Of a DNA stretch of 64,000 nt, positions 8,424 to 16,482 are shown in pieces. The notes beneath the pieces are model-generated. The model worked only from the letters and a program-made list of their open reading frames with translations, made no database searches and was not told where the DNA came from. A program made the translations under genes and the position numbers. Source of the DNA: Clostridiales bacterium (GTDB taxonomy: Bacteria > Bacillota > Clostridia > Oscillospirales > Acutalibacteraceae); the NCBI GenBank assembly GCA_021199275.1, contig JAJQIJ010000013.1, forward strand, positions 136,767 to 200,766. The letters run 5' to 3'. Every line of letters begins with the position of its first letter. The first letter of the stretch is position 1.

Positions 8424-9851
8424 ATGAGCAACGAAAAATTAAAAACACGCGCGCTGCACAAATTCGGTGCAAGGCTTATGAAATATGTATATAAAAACCC
8501 GCAAAAAAACATGCTGCGCCTTGTAAAGACAGGAAAGCTGTTTGCCGGTGGAATGTTTCCGAAAAGCACCTTTGAACGCCCGGTTGAGATTATTTCTGAC
8601 GAAACTAACGTGTGGCACAAATTTTTGTTTGACGGGCTACAGGATTTAGACCGAGACCTGTTTAGCCACGCAGCGCTTACATTTGCCATTGATTTGGGTT
8701 TAAACGGCACTAAAACGCTTAGAAAAAACAGAGAAAAGCTTGGCTGCAACATTCCCTGGGTTATTTTGCTTGACCCGACTTCGGCGTGCAACCTGAAATG
8801 CCGCGGCTGCTGGGCTGCGGAATACGGCCACAGCTCTAACCTGACGCTTGATGAAATGCGAAAAATAATAAGTGAAAGCAAACAGCTGGGCACGCACTTT
8901 TTCATGTTTACGGGCGGCGAGCCGCTTATGCGCAAAAAAGACATTGTAACCCTTGCCCTTGAAAACCAAGACTGTTTATTTCTTGCCTTTACAAACGCAA
9001 CGCTTGTTGACGAAGCTTTTTGCATGGATTTGCTCAGGTGTAAAAACTTTGCCCTTGCCCTTTCAATTGAGGGAAGCGAAGAAACAAACGACATAAGGCG
9101 CGGCAGCGGAATATATGCAAAAACGCTTGAAGCCATGGCGCTGCTTAAAAAGCACGGCTGTCTGTTCGGCACTTCCGTTTGTTACACAAGTGAAAATTAT
9201 AAAGCCGTGACTTCTGACGAATTTTATGACAAAATGATAGAGAGCGGCGCCAAATATATGTGGTTTTTCCACTATATGCCGGTGGGCAGCACGGCAGACA
9301 CACGGCTGCTGCTTTCACCCGAACAGCGCCGCCATGTTTACAGCGAAATCAGAAATAAACGCAATTCAAAAACCGGCAAGCCGATATTCACCGTTGATTT
9401 TCAAAACGACGCGGAATTTGTGGGCGGCTGCATAGCCGGCGGCAGAAACTATTTTCATATCAATTCAGAGGGCGACGCAGAGCCTTGCGTGTTCATTCAT
9501 TATTCAGATTCAAACATCAGGGAAAAAAGCGTGCTGGAATGCCTGAAATCGCCCCTGTTTACCGAATATTACAAGGGGCAGCCGTTTAATAAGAACATGC
9601 TGCGCCCATGCCCAATGCTGGAAAACCCGCAGGCGCTGGTTAAAATGGTGGGGCGCACAGGCGCCAAGTCAACCAACCTTATGTGCCCGGAAAGCGCAGA
9701 AACGCTGTCGGCAAAATGCGTTGATTATGCAAAATCGTGGGCGCCCGAAGCAAAGGAAATATGGGAAAGCGCCGCGCGTTTCAAGCCCTTTACCCAATAT
9801 TACAGGGACACCGAAGAGGGGCGCAAAAATTATAACCCCGGCGATTTTTAG
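8424..9851 (+). CDS. Radical SAM/SPASM domain protein, substrate unknown
   Basis: 475 residues. After a 120-residue N-terminal extension comes CNLKCRGC (C122, C126, C129), the cysteines that hold the 4Fe-4S cluster cleaving S-adenosylmethionine, then FTGGEPL. The C-terminal third has scattered cysteines (GGCIAGG, EPCVF, RPCP, MCPES, SAKC) in the style of a SPASM auxiliary-cluster domain. Members of this group act on peptides, tRNA or lipids, and the sequence alone does not say which. No small precursor-peptide gene is visible beside it. It is the last gene of the ddl operon, with ACGGAGG upstream of the ATG. Confidence 0.85.
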   Translation: MSNEKLKTRALHKFGARLMKYVYKNPQKNMLRLVKTGKLFAGGMFPKSTFERPVEIISDETNVWHKFLFDGLQDLDRDLFSHAALTFAIDLGLNGTKTLRKNREKLGCNIPWVILLDPTSACNLKCRGCWAAEYGHSSNLTLDEMRKIISESKQLGTHFFMFTGGEPLMRKKDIVTLALENQDCLFLAFTNATLVDEAFCMDLLRCKNFALALSIEGSEETNDIRRGSGIYAKTLEAMALLKKHGCLFGTSVCYTSENYKAVTSDEFYDKMIESGAKYMWFFHYMPVGSTADTRLLLSPEQRRHVYSEIRNKRNSKTGKPIFTVDFQNDAEFVGGCIAGGRNYFHINSEGDAEPCVFIHYSDSNIREKSVLECLKSPLFTEYYKGQPFNKNMLRPCPMLENPQALVKMVGRTGAKSTNLMCPESAETLSAKCVDYAKSWAPEAKEIWESAARFKPFTQYYRDTEEGRKNYNPGDF

Positions 9852-9907
9852 GCAAAACGTTTATGAGCCGGCACAAAAATGCAGAAATTTTTTAGGCATT
9901 TTTACGG

Positions 9908-9936
9908 TTGAAATTTAATTTTTGGGGTAGTATACT
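9908..9936 (+). promoter_or_regulatory. Promoter immediately before a terminator hairpin
   Basis: TTGAAA (9908-9913) and TATACT (9931-9936) are 17 bases apart. Transcription from here would meet the strong terminator at 9961-9995 after about 50 bases. The site could produce a very short RNA or an attenuated leader for the MFS gene. Confidence 0.5.
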
Positions 9937-9960
9937 AAAATTACTGTCGAGTTGCTGGCA

Positions 9961-9995
9961 AGCGTAAATCCGGGCTTCGGATTTACGCTTTTTTT
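9961..9995 (+). terminator. Strong rho-independent terminator
   Basis: A perfect 12-bp stem (9961-9972 with 9978-9989), a five-base loop and a run of six to seven T. It can end the ddl-to-radical-SAM transcript, and also any transcript from the promoter at 9908-9936. Confidence 0.88.
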
Positions 9996-10021
9996 ATGCC
10001 GAAACGCGCTCAAAAACAACC

Positions 10022-10101
10022 TGGCAGGCTGTTGAGCCGGGGGTGTTTCCCCGCCTTTTAAGGGCGCGGCATGGGGCGGCAGGTAAGCGCTTATTGAAGG
10101 A
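10022..10101 (+). repeat. Degraded intergenic-repeat fragment before the MFS gene
   Basis: Contains GGGGCGGCAGG, then AAGCGCTTATTGAAGG, recalling the 3' part of the repeat family (GGGCGGCAGC ... AAGCCCTTATTGAA). The terminal TTATTGAA runs straight into the GAAGGAG ribosome site of the MFS gene. Confidence 0.4.
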
Positions 10102-10110
10102 GTGGTATTT

Positions 10111-11349
10111 TTGGAAAACACAAAAAAAGAAAAAAAGGTAAAACTGTGGAACAAAAATTTCATAATTATAATAGTAATTAATTTTATGATATTTTTAAGC
10201 CACCTTATGGTGCTTTCCACATTTCCAATATTTATTACGGACGTTATGGGGAAATCAGACACCCTGTCAGGCGCATGCGCAACGGCGTTTTCGCTTGTGG
10301 CGGTGGTTTGCCGCCCGTTTGTTGGTTCAATGCTTGACAACGGCAAGCGCAAAAGCATTCTTATAATAGGCATAATAGGCATGGCGCTTATGCCAATGGG
10401 CTATTTGGTTTCTTACACATTAATCACATCTGTGGCGCTTGCCGTGGTCTGCCGCATGGCGCACGGCATTGCGCTTGCATGTTCAAACACATCAACATCA
10501 ACCATAGCCACAGACATTATTCCAAAACAAAGGTTTTCAGAGGGTATGGGCATGTTCGGCATGGCAACCGCGCTTGCAACAGCCTGCGCGCCCGCAATAG
10601 GCGAAGCGCTGATTTTAACAAATGCAGACGGCAGCAAAAATTTCATGCCGCTTTATTTAACAGCCACCGGTGTTATGGTTTTGTCTCTGATACTGTTTTC
10701 AATGCTGAAAACGCCGAAGCTTCAGGTTGAAAAAAAACCGTTTTCAATAAAATCTCTTGTTGACAAAGACGCCCTGCCGGCGTCAATAGTGGCGCTGATT
10801 TTCCTGCTTACTTACGGCGCGCTTGAAAATTTCACGCTGAAATTTGTGCAGGAAAGCAGCAGCATTACCCTGTCAGGCGGCATTTATTTTACGCTTATGG
10901 CAGTTATGCTGTTTTTAACGCGTGTCACCATAGGCAAGGTGGCAGACAAAAAGGGCGAAGAAATATTTGTTTATACATGCAATCTGTCAATGCTGGCGGC
11001 TCTTTTGCTGCTGGCGCTTGTGCCCAACAACGCCACTTTCGTAATTTCAGCGCTGCTTTCGGGCTATGCGTTCGGCGGCGTTGAGCCGTCTTTACAGGCA
11101 ATGGCAGTCAGCATTGCGCCGCCTGAAAAAAGGGGCAGCGCAAATTCAACTTTCCTGTGCGCATATGACATAGGCATAGGGCTTGGCGGCGGAATTGCCG
11201 GCGTGCTGATTGACACAGTGGGTTATAATTATATGTTTTTAATTATAGGGCTTGCAAACGTGCTGTCAATAATTATATATCTGTTAATCGGCAGGCGCCA
11301 CCCTTCTTCAATAAGCTACAGAATTAAACAGGGCATAAAGGCCGAATAG
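10111..11349 (+). CDS. Major facilitator superfamily transporter
   Basis: 412 residues with about twelve hydrophobic segments, a short lysine-rich N-terminus and the MFS cytoplasmic loop pattern between segments 2 and 3 (SMLDNGKRKS) and again in the second half (GKVADKKGE). Such proteins are drug or small-metabolite antiporters in the cytoplasmic membrane, and the substrate cannot be read from sequence. I chose the TTG start at 10111, eight bases after GAAGGAG. A GTG at 10102 overlaps that ribosome site and is unlikely. A terminator follows at 11426-11463. Confidence 0.85.
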   Translation: MENTKKEKKVKLWNKNFIIIIVINFMIFLSHLMVLSTFPIFITDVMGKSDTLSGACATAFSLVAVVCRPFVGSMLDNGKRKSILIIGIIGMALMPMGYLVSYTLITSVALAVVCRMAHGIALACSNTSTSTIATDIIPKQRFSEGMGMFGMATALATACAPAIGEALILTNADGSKNFMPLYLTATGVMVLSLILFSMLKTPKLQVEKKPFSIKSLVDKDALPASIVALIFLLTYGALENFTLKFVQESSSITLSGGIYFTLMAVMLFLTRVTIGKVADKKGEEIFVYTCNLSMLAALLLLALVPNNATFVISALLSGYAFGGVEPSLQAMAVSIAPPEKRGSANSTFLCAYDIGIGLGGGIAGVLIDTVGYNYMFLIIGLANVLSIIIYLLIGRRHPSSISYRIKQGIKAE

Positions 11350-11425
11350 TTTAAACCCGGCAAGGTTTGTATTGGCAATGCCCCAAATACTGCATTAAAA
11401 ATATTCAGATTACTTAATTAAAACA

Positions 11426-11463
11426 AAAAAGCTTGCGGGTCTTTCATGGCCCGTAAGCTTTTT
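11426..11463. terminator. Bidirectional terminator between the MFS gene and tRNA-Gly
   Basis: AAAAAGCTTGCGGG pairs with CCCGTAAGCTTTTT (one G-T pair), with A- and T-runs on both sides, so it can stop the MFS transcript from the left and the tRNA-Gly transcript from the right. Confidence 0.8.
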
Positions 11464-11471
11464 GCCTGTTT

Positions 11472-11545
11472 TGGAGCAGGTGAGGGGAATCGAACCCCCG
11501 TGTTCAGCTTGGGAAGCTGACATTCTGCCATTGAACTACACCTGC
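11472..11545 (-). tRNA. tRNA-Gly (CCC)
   Basis: 74 bases on the minus strand, with acceptor GCAGGTG/CACCTGC, T-arm GGTTCGATTCC and encoded CCA. The anticodon loop TTCCCAA gives anticodon CCC, read between a five-base-pair stem TCAGC/GCTGA. It has its own promoter and a terminator just downstream. Confidence 0.95.
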
Positions 11546-11597
11546 AAATATTGAATTGGCGCCGGTGAATTGCCGCACATGGTAAATTTCTGCATAG

Positions 11598-11626
11598 ATT
11601 ATAGCACAGTTAAAAATGTAAGTCAA
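11598..11626 (-). promoter_or_regulatory. Promoter of tRNA-Gly
   Basis: Minus-strand TTGACT (11621-11626), 17 bases, TATAAT (11598-11603), about 45 bases before the tRNA. Confidence 0.8.
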
Positions 11627-11691
11627 TGAAATATTAAAAAAGAAAATTAAGAAGCCGCCGCACCGCCCCAGCCGCTGATTAAAAGTCAGTC

Positions 11692-12021
11692 TTAAAATAT
11701 TTTGCTGCCGTTTTCAACCGGCCTTTCCGCCGAAAGCAAAACAACGCCGCCGGCAGTGCCCGCCCCAAGGATCAACACTTCGCTTTTTACCTGCGAAATT
11801 CTTATGGGCGGAAAATTAACCACCGCTATTACCTGCCTGCCTATTAAGTCAGCCGGCGAATATATTTGCGTGAGCTGCGCAGATGAATTTTTAATGCCGA
11901 TTTCATCGCCGAAATCAACTTTTAATTTGTAAGCGGGCTTTCTTGCCCCTTTATTTATCTCGGCGGCAATAATTGTGCCCGCACGCATGTCAATTTTTTG
12001 AAAATCTTCAATATTTATCAT
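11692..12021 (-). CDS. csaA: CsaA-type tRNA-binding domain protein
   Basis: 109 residues forming a stand-alone OB-fold tRNA-binding domain (EMAP/CsaA). Recognisable blocks are IDMRAGTIIAAE, ARKPAYKLKVDFG, the SSAQLT segment and VVNFPPIRI. CsaA homologues bind tRNA and have been described as dimeric chaperone-like proteins, and the cellular role remains unclear. I chose ATG at 12021, because MINIEDFQKID matches the family start and GGGGGC lies upstream. The longer frame from 12042 has no ribosome site. The neighbouring channel gene is on the same strand, but 79 bases with a repeat remnant intervene. Confidence 0.88.
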   Translation of the reverse strand: MINIEDFQKIDMRAGTIIAAEINKGARKPAYKLKVDFGDEIGIKNSSAQLTQIYSPADLIGRQVIAVVNFPPIRISQVKSEVLILGAGTAGGVVLLSAERPVENGSKIF

Positions 12022-12049
12022 TGCAATAGCCCCCAAAAACAAAATTAAA

Positions 12050-12073
12050 CAACTTAGGCAAGCCCTTATTGAA
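12050..12073 (+). repeat. Minimal intergenic-repeat remnant (both ends fused)
   Basis: Plus-strand AACTTAGGCAAG runs directly into GCAAGCCCTTATTGAA, so the first and last blocks of the 140-bp repeat are joined through a shared GCAAG and the middle is gone. Confidence 0.5.
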
Positions 12074-12100
12074 ACCAGTTCAAGGCCTGATTTAACTTTT

Positions 12101-12823
12101 TCATTGGTTGTCTTTTTCTTTATTTAAAACGTCTAAATACCCGGCAGTTATAATGCCTGACGGCAGCGCTATAATTGCAACCCCCACAAATGCAGAAAGC
12201 ACGGTAAACAGCCTTCCGGCTTCCGACGCGGGCGTAATGTCGCCATAGCCAACGCTTGTTAATGAAATGGCCGCCCAATAGATTGCGTCAAAAAAATTAT
12301 TAAATGTGTCAGGCTCAATATTAAACATAACAAGAGCGGTAAACAGCACATAAAACACCGCCATTGAAAAAACCGCCAATAATGATTTAGACTGCTTTTT
12401 CAGCACATTTGCAAGCCTTGCTATGTTTTTTGAATATCTGAATATTTTGAAGCTGCGAAACACCTTGAATGTTCTTACAATTCTAAACAGCCTTAACACC
12501 TTAAAACCTGTGTTAATAGGTATAAGAGACGGCAATATTGACAGCAAATCAATAATTGCCATTGGCTGCAGCGGGTAAAGGAAATATGATTTTACGCCTT
12601 TATTTAATTTAATCTTTGCGGTAATAAATCTTAATATGTAATCTATAATAAAGACGGCTACTGTAATTTTATCAATAACAGTTAAAACGGCGGCGTCAGA
12701 TTTTAGTGCTAAAGGAATCATGCTTGCAATAATAGAAACCAGCATGACTATATCATAAACAGAACTAAGCTTTGAGCTTTCGTTGCCGGACGGTTCAATT
12801 ATCTCATATAGTTTTTGCAGCAT
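12101..12823 (-). CDS. Voltage-gated potassium channel
   Basis: 240 residues with six membrane segments. The S4 helix (about 107-133) carries basic residues every third position (RLFRIVRTFKVFRSFKIF), the voltage-sensor pattern. The pore loop has TSVGYGD (189-195), the potassium selectivity filter. This is the compact KvAP-like plan without a large cytoplasmic domain. ATG at 12823 follows AGGGTGA and was preferred over an upstream in-frame start. It stands alone between csaA and tRNA-Gln. A repeat copy precedes it in the same sense. Confidence 0.88.
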   Translation of the reverse strand: MLQKLYEIIEPSGNESSKLSSVYDIVMLVSIIASMIPLALKSDAAVLTVIDKITVAVFIIDYILRFITAKIKLNKGVKSYFLYPLQPMAIIDLLSILPSLIPINTGFKVLRLFRIVRTFKVFRSFKIFRYSKNIARLANVLKKQSKSLLAVFSMAVFYVLFTALVMFNIEPDTFNNFFDAIYWAAISLTSVGYGDITPASEAGRLFTVLSAFVGVAIIALPSGIITAGYLDVLNKEKDNQ

Positions 12824-12864
12824 TATTATCACCCTGTTTATTAGATAATGGCTTGGCATAAATA

Positions 12865-12976
12865 TTCAATAAGGACTTGCCCGTTATTCAACGTGGGGGC
12901 GGCAGCCGCTGCCGCCCCAGCAGGAGATTGCACCACCGCTGATTAAAAATCGGACCCCCGAAGCCTTAAGTTATAA
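12865..12976 (-). repeat. Intergenic repeat family copy upstream of the channel gene
   Basis: In minus sense: TTATAACTTAAGG, GATTTTTAATCAGCGG, a GGGGCGGCAGC/GCTGCCGCCCC hairpin, GTTGAATAACGGGC and TCCTTATTGAA, in the family order. Its 5' edge is seen just downstream of the tRNA-Gln terminator rather than a protein gene. Confidence 0.75.
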
Positions 12977-12980
12977 TAAA

Positions 12981-13004
12981 ACAAAAAAGGCAGGAAAGCC
13001 TGCC
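12981..13004 (-). terminator. Terminator of tRNA-Gln
   Basis: In minus sense a GGCAGG/CCTGCC hairpin with a four-base loop, followed by TTTTTTG. Confidence 0.82.
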
Positions 13005-13013
13005 CTTTCATTT

Positions 13014-13087
13014 TGGCAGCGGTATAAGGATTCGAACCTTAAATAACGGAGTCAGAGTCCGGTGTGTTACCGTTACACCATACCGCT
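13014..13087 (-). tRNA. tRNA-Gln (CTG)
   Basis: 74 bases with encoded CCA. Acceptor stem AGCGGTA/TACCGCT, anticodon loop CTCTGAC giving CTG, T-loop GGTTCGAATCC. The stem around GGACTCTGACTCC is typical of glutamine tRNAs. Confidence 0.93.
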
Positions 13088-13124
13088 GTGTATTAAGCCG
13101 CCGTGTTTGATATCAGCGACTTCT

Positions 13125-13152
13125 ATTATAGCTGAATTGCATTTTTTGTCAA
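13125..13152 (-). promoter_or_regulatory. Promoter of tRNA-Gln
   Basis: Minus-strand TTGACA (13147-13152), 16 bases, TATAAT (13125-13130). Confidence 0.82.
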
Positions 13153-13187
13153 GTATATTTTTTATTTTAGTGAAAAACAACCGGCTT

Positions 13188-14129
13188 TTATTGCTGTTTC
13201 AGCCTTATTGTGCCGCTGGTAAGAGTTTTTATTTCACCGCCGGCAAGGCGCACCCTGAGCGCGCCGCTGTCTTCCACAGCAATGGCTCGCGCCGGTGTTT
13301 CGGCGCTGTTTTCGTAAATAATTATATCTTTTCCTATTACCATGCTGTGGCTTTTATAATATTCAATATATTCCCTGCCGCCGTCTGCAATTTCAAATAT
13401 CTGATTTACAATCTCTGCAATCAGTTCATTTCGGTTTATATCTGCGCCAAGGGACGCGGCTTCAGGTGCCCCTGCCGGAAAGCTTTCGGTGTTTATATTA
13501 ACGCCAATACCTATTATTATGCTGGAAACACACATAGATTCAAAATCTGTTATGGCTTCAGTAAGTATTCCGGCAACCTTGCCGCCGTTTAAATATATGT
13601 CATTTACCCATTTTATCTGCAATTTGAAATCACAAAAATGTTCAATAGCGCGGCAAACTGCCACAGCGGCGGCCGTTGTTGCCGTAACGGCCCTTTGCAG
13701 CGAAGAATTCGGGTGCAGCACCAAACTCATATAAATTCCGCTGTCTGCCGGGGAATAAAAGCTTTTGTTTCCCCTGCCCCTGCCGTCTGTCTGCCGGTTT
13801 GCTATAATAAGCAGGTTTTCACCGCCGGGCTGTGCTATAAGCCTTTTCGCCTGTGAATTTGTGGAATCAATAGATTCATAATATATAACGTCAGCACTGT
13901 ATTTGAGCAGCGATTTGACATGTTCAGCGCTGATTTTGCCGCTTTCCTGCACGAGCTTGTAGCCCCTGTTGTTTACGGCATCTATTACACAGCCGTCTGC
14001 CTGAAGCGCTTTTACGGCTTTCCAGACGGCAGCACGGCTTTTGGCAAATCGGCCGGCCAGTTCCTGCCCGCTGACATATTTGCCGGCGTTTTGTTTTAAA
14101 TATGTGTAAATGTCGTTTTTAAGACTCAT
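13188..14129 (-). CDS. birA: Bifunctional biotin--protein ligase / biotin operon repressor
   Basis: Activates biotin to biotinyl-AMP and attaches it to carrier proteins. The N-terminal winged helix (about 1-60, including VSGQELAGRF and SRAAVWKAVKAL) suggests it also represses biotin genes. The catalytic domain has STNSQAKRL, the adenylate-binding loop TDGRGRGNKSF and KWVNDIYLNGGKVAGIL. The 313 residues are normal for the two-domain form. ATG at 14129 follows AGGGGA, five bases upstream. No biotin-synthesis gene is nearby, so any regulated genes lie outside the window. A repeat copy separates it from degV. Confidence 0.92.
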   Translation of the reverse strand: MSLKNDIYTYLKQNAGKYVSGQELAGRFAKSRAAVWKAVKALQADGCVIDAVNNRGYKLVQESGKISAEHVKSLLKYSADVIYYESIDSTNSQAKRLIAQPGGENLLIIANRQTDGRGRGNKSFYSPADSGIYMSLVLHPNSSLQRAVTATTAAAVAVCRAIEHFCDFKLQIKWVNDIYLNGGKVAGILTEAITDFESMCVSSIIIGIGVNINTESFPAGAPEAASLGADINRNELIAEIVNQIFEIADGGREYIEYYKSHSMVIGKDIIIYENSAETPARAIAVEDSGALRVRLAGGEIKTLTSGTIRLKQQ

Positions 14130-14150
14130 CTTTTCCCCTGATTTAAATAA

Positions 14151-14232
14151 GCTCAACCATGGCAAGCTTCAGCCGCCGGCGGCGGGAAATTGCACCACCG
14201 CTGATTAAAAGCAGACCCCCGCGGCTTTACTA
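14151..14232 (-). repeat. Intergenic repeat family copy upstream of birA
   Basis: In minus sense: CTTAGTAAAGCC, CTTTTAATCAGCGGTGG, GCAATTTCCCGCC and a short CCGCCGGCGG stem, then GGTTGAGC. The terminal CCCTTATTGAA is not present. It ends about 20 bases before the birA start. Confidence 0.6.
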
Positions 14233-14252
14233 AGCGGGCTGCCGTTTAAGCG

Positions 14253-15104
14253 TCATTTTACAATATAAAATATTGCCAGCGTGCCCGGCCCGCAGTGCGA
14301 CGAAATTGTGCACCCGGCGTCTGCCGTGATTATTTCTTTAAATTCATTTTTGCCCTCAATCAGCCCTTTGGCAAACGCTATTGTTTCACCCGGCACATTG
14401 CCTGAATTAGCTATTACTATTCTTGACTTGTCTGCCTTGGCTGCGTCTTTCAGGCAGTCGCTTACATACTGTTCGTAAACGCTGGAAATTTTACCCCTGT
14501 ATTTTTTGGCAACGTCCATCTTGCCTGTCTGCGGGTCAACTGCTATAGACGGTTTGATTTTAAGCACATTGGCGCCGAATTTTGCCACGCTGCTGCACCG
14601 CCCGCCGCGGTGCAGGTATTCAAGGCTGTCAAGCACAAATGTTGCAGACACCTTTGGCACCAGCGAATTGATTCTGGCGGCTATTTTTTTTGCGTCCATT
14701 CCCCTGTCGCGCAAATCGCATGCTTTAAGCACCAAAAGCCCCATGGCCGTGCAAAGGCTTTTTGAATCAACGCAATATACATTTTTAAATTCCTGCGCCG
14801 CTATCAGCGCGTTTTGAAAGCTGGCCGAAATTGCAGACGACAAGCCAATGTGCACAACTGCGTTTCCCGCGTCGCTCGCAGCTTTGAAAAAGTCGTAATA
14901 TTGCGCCATGCCCACCGCCGCCGTTTTGGGCATATTTCCTGTTTCGGAAACATAATCATATATATTTTGCGGTTTTATTTCAACGGAATCAAGATATGAA
15001 TTTTCGCCAAGCAGAATTGAAAGCGGGAATATTTTTATTTCTCTTTCATAAATAAAATTCTGCGGCAAATCGCTGGTTGAATCAGCGGTGATAATGACTT
15101 TCAT
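14253..15104 (-). CDS. DegV family fatty-acid-binding protein
   Basis: 283 residues, the usual DegV length. It begins VIITADSTSDLP, has GMAQYYDFFKAA and HIGLSSAISASFQNAL in the N-terminal domain, and ends with ITADAGCTISSHCGPGTLAIFY. DegV/FakB proteins hold a fatty acid in a buried pocket and, in FakAB systems, present it to a kinase. No fakA-like kinase is visible here. AGGTGATT precedes ATG 15104. Two 12-bp direct repeats stand in the upstream region. Confidence 0.9.
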   Translation of the reverse strand: MKVIITADSTSDLPQNFIYEREIKIFPLSILLGENSYLDSVEIKPQNIYDYVSETGNMPKTAAVGMAQYYDFFKAASDAGNAVVHIGLSSAISASFQNALIAAQEFKNVYCVDSKSLCTAMGLLVLKACDLRDRGMDAKKIAARINSLVPKVSATFVLDSLEYLHRGGRCSSVAKFGANVLKIKPSIAVDPQTGKMDVAKKYRGKISSVYEQYVSDCLKDAAKADKSRIVIANSGNVPGETIAFAKGLIEGKNEFKEIITADAGCTISSHCGPGTLAIFYIVK

Positions 15105-15181
15105 GTAATCACCTGTAAAAACTAATGTGGATTTTCAGCGGCTGCACCGCCAAACGGCGGCGCCGAATAACGGAAAGCCCC

Positions 15182-15216
15182 TTTTACACCGGCCGAAAAA
15201 TCAATTTTACACCGGC
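15182..15216 (-). promoter_or_regulatory. Tandem 12-bp direct repeats upstream of degV (possible operator)
   Basis: TTTTACACCGGC occurs at 15182-15193 and again at 15205-15216, 23 bases apart start to start, close to two helical turns. They lie 78-112 bases before the degV start, just past an AT-rich stretch with TATGAT/TACAAT that could hold the promoter. The spacing suits a dimeric or tandem-bound regulator. The rest of 15105-15336 shows nothing else I can name. Confidence 0.4.
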
Positions 15217-15336
15217 ATGAAAGCTTCCCCTTTTTAAATTGTATCATAAAAAAATAATAACGCCACTATTATTTTTTCCATTTAATTAAAATTTAAGAAT
15301 TACAAAGATTGGCTTGCAAATTAAGCCGGCAACAAA

Positions 15337-15951
15337 TCAAAGCAAATTTTCAGCGTTTGCACCGCCGTTTTGAAACGCTTTGTCAAAATCAAATTTTAAG
15401 ACTTTTCTGTCTTTTACAAGATAGCAGCTGCCGCAGGCAAGTGAAAAAATGCTTTTGTCATGCCTGAGCGAATCTGAATACACGTCTTCAACGGCCCGGC
15501 CCGGGAATTCGGCATGAAACCTTTTTACCTTTTCGGCACCGCGGCAGTTTTCGCCGATTATGGCGCCTGTTTTCGGGTTATGGCGCGTGCATATCAAATT
15601 TTTAACCCCAAGTCTTTTCGCAATTTCACAAAGCAAAAAGTCTGGCGACGCGCTTATTATGACGCATTCCCTTTTTCTGCTTTTAAACCAAGGGTTTACC
15701 TTTTTTTCATATTTATTCCAAAAGCGGCAAACCGCCTTTTTAAGCGGAATAAAGCGCACAAAGCAAAAAATGTTTTTCTTAAATTGGTTTAAATTAATTA
15801 TTTTAAAAGCCATAAGAAAAGCAGCCCCGGCAATAAACGGCAGGCAAAGCGCCGCCCATGGGTAATGCACAAGGCACCACACGGCAAAAAGCGACCCGCT
15901 GTCAAACGGAACTATGGTTTTGTCAAAATCGTAAATATCAATTGCTTTCAT
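15337..15951 (-). CDS. HAD-superfamily phosphatase (HAD-IB type)
   Basis: 204 residues with the nucleophile motif DFDKT (residues 8-12), the second motif SASPDF and the motif-three lysine region EKVKRFH, ending in an acidic YSDS block. A hydrophobic stretch at about 23-50 ([20 protein letters not shown]) forms an unusual cap that may touch the membrane. Substrates of such proteins range from phosphoserine to phospholipid head groups, and none can be assigned. Its ATG overlaps the dCMP deaminase stop (ATGA), so the two are co-translated. Confidence 0.82.
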   Translation of the reverse strand: MKAIDIYDFDKTIVPFDSGSLFAVWCLVHYPWAALCLPFIAGAAFLMAFKIINLNQFKKNIFCFVRFIPLKKAVCRFWNKYEKKVNPWFKSRKRECVIISASPDFLLCEIAKRLGVKNLICTRHNPKTGAIIGENCRGAEKVKRFHAEFPGRAVEDVYSDSLRHDKSIFSLACGSCYLVKDRKVLKFDFDKAFQNGGANAENLL

Positions 15952-16445
15952 ATGTTGTCAACGTCAAAATCAATGTTTATAACTTTATTGCTGCTGAATT
16001 TTGTAAGCTTTACCCCCGCCATTTCAAACATTTTTTTGCTTGCCATGTTGGCTTCGGTGCCCGCATATTTGTCGCTTATGTAAACCACTTCGCTTAAACC
16101 CGCCTGAATAATGGCCTTTGCACATTCATTGCACGGAAACAGCGCCACATATATGCGAGACCCTTTTAAGCTTCTGCCGTTTGTGTTCAAAATTGCATTG
16201 AGCTCCGCATGGCAGACAAACGGGTATTTGGTGTCGTTTTGGTGTTCCCCCGCCCTTGCCCACGGCAGCACATCGTCTGAACAGCCGCGCGGAAAACCGT
16301 TATAGCCCACGCCGACTATTCTGTTGTCTGAATTCACTATGCAGGCGCCCACCTGGGTATTCGGGTCTTTGCTTCTGTTTGCCGAAAGCAGGGCAATGCC
16401 CATAAAATATTCGTCCCACGAAATATAATCGCCGCGTTTTGTCAT
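15948..16445 (-). CDS. Deoxycytidylate (dCMP) deaminase, ComEB-like
   Basis: Zinc enzyme deaminating dCMP to dUMP for thymidylate synthesis. The 165 residues carry CHAELNAI (catalytic Glu, zinc His) and PCNECAKA (zinc cysteines), with [11 protein letters not shown] and [12 protein letters not shown] as in the dCMP deaminase/ComEB group rather than free cytidine deaminases. AAGAGG lies nine bases before the start. It is first of a two-gene operon with the HAD phosphatase. Confidence 0.92.
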   Translation of the reverse strand: MTKRGDYISWDEYFMGIALLSANRSKDPNTQVGACIVNSDNRIVGVGYNGFPRGCSDDVLPWARAGEHQNDTKYPFVCHAELNAILNTNGRSLKGSRIYVALFPCNECAKAIIQAGLSEVVYISDKYAGTEANMASKKMFEMAGVKLTKFSSNKVINIDFDVDNI

Positions 16446-16482
16446 TGCTTAAGCCTCTTTCCTATATTATTCTGTTAAAAAG

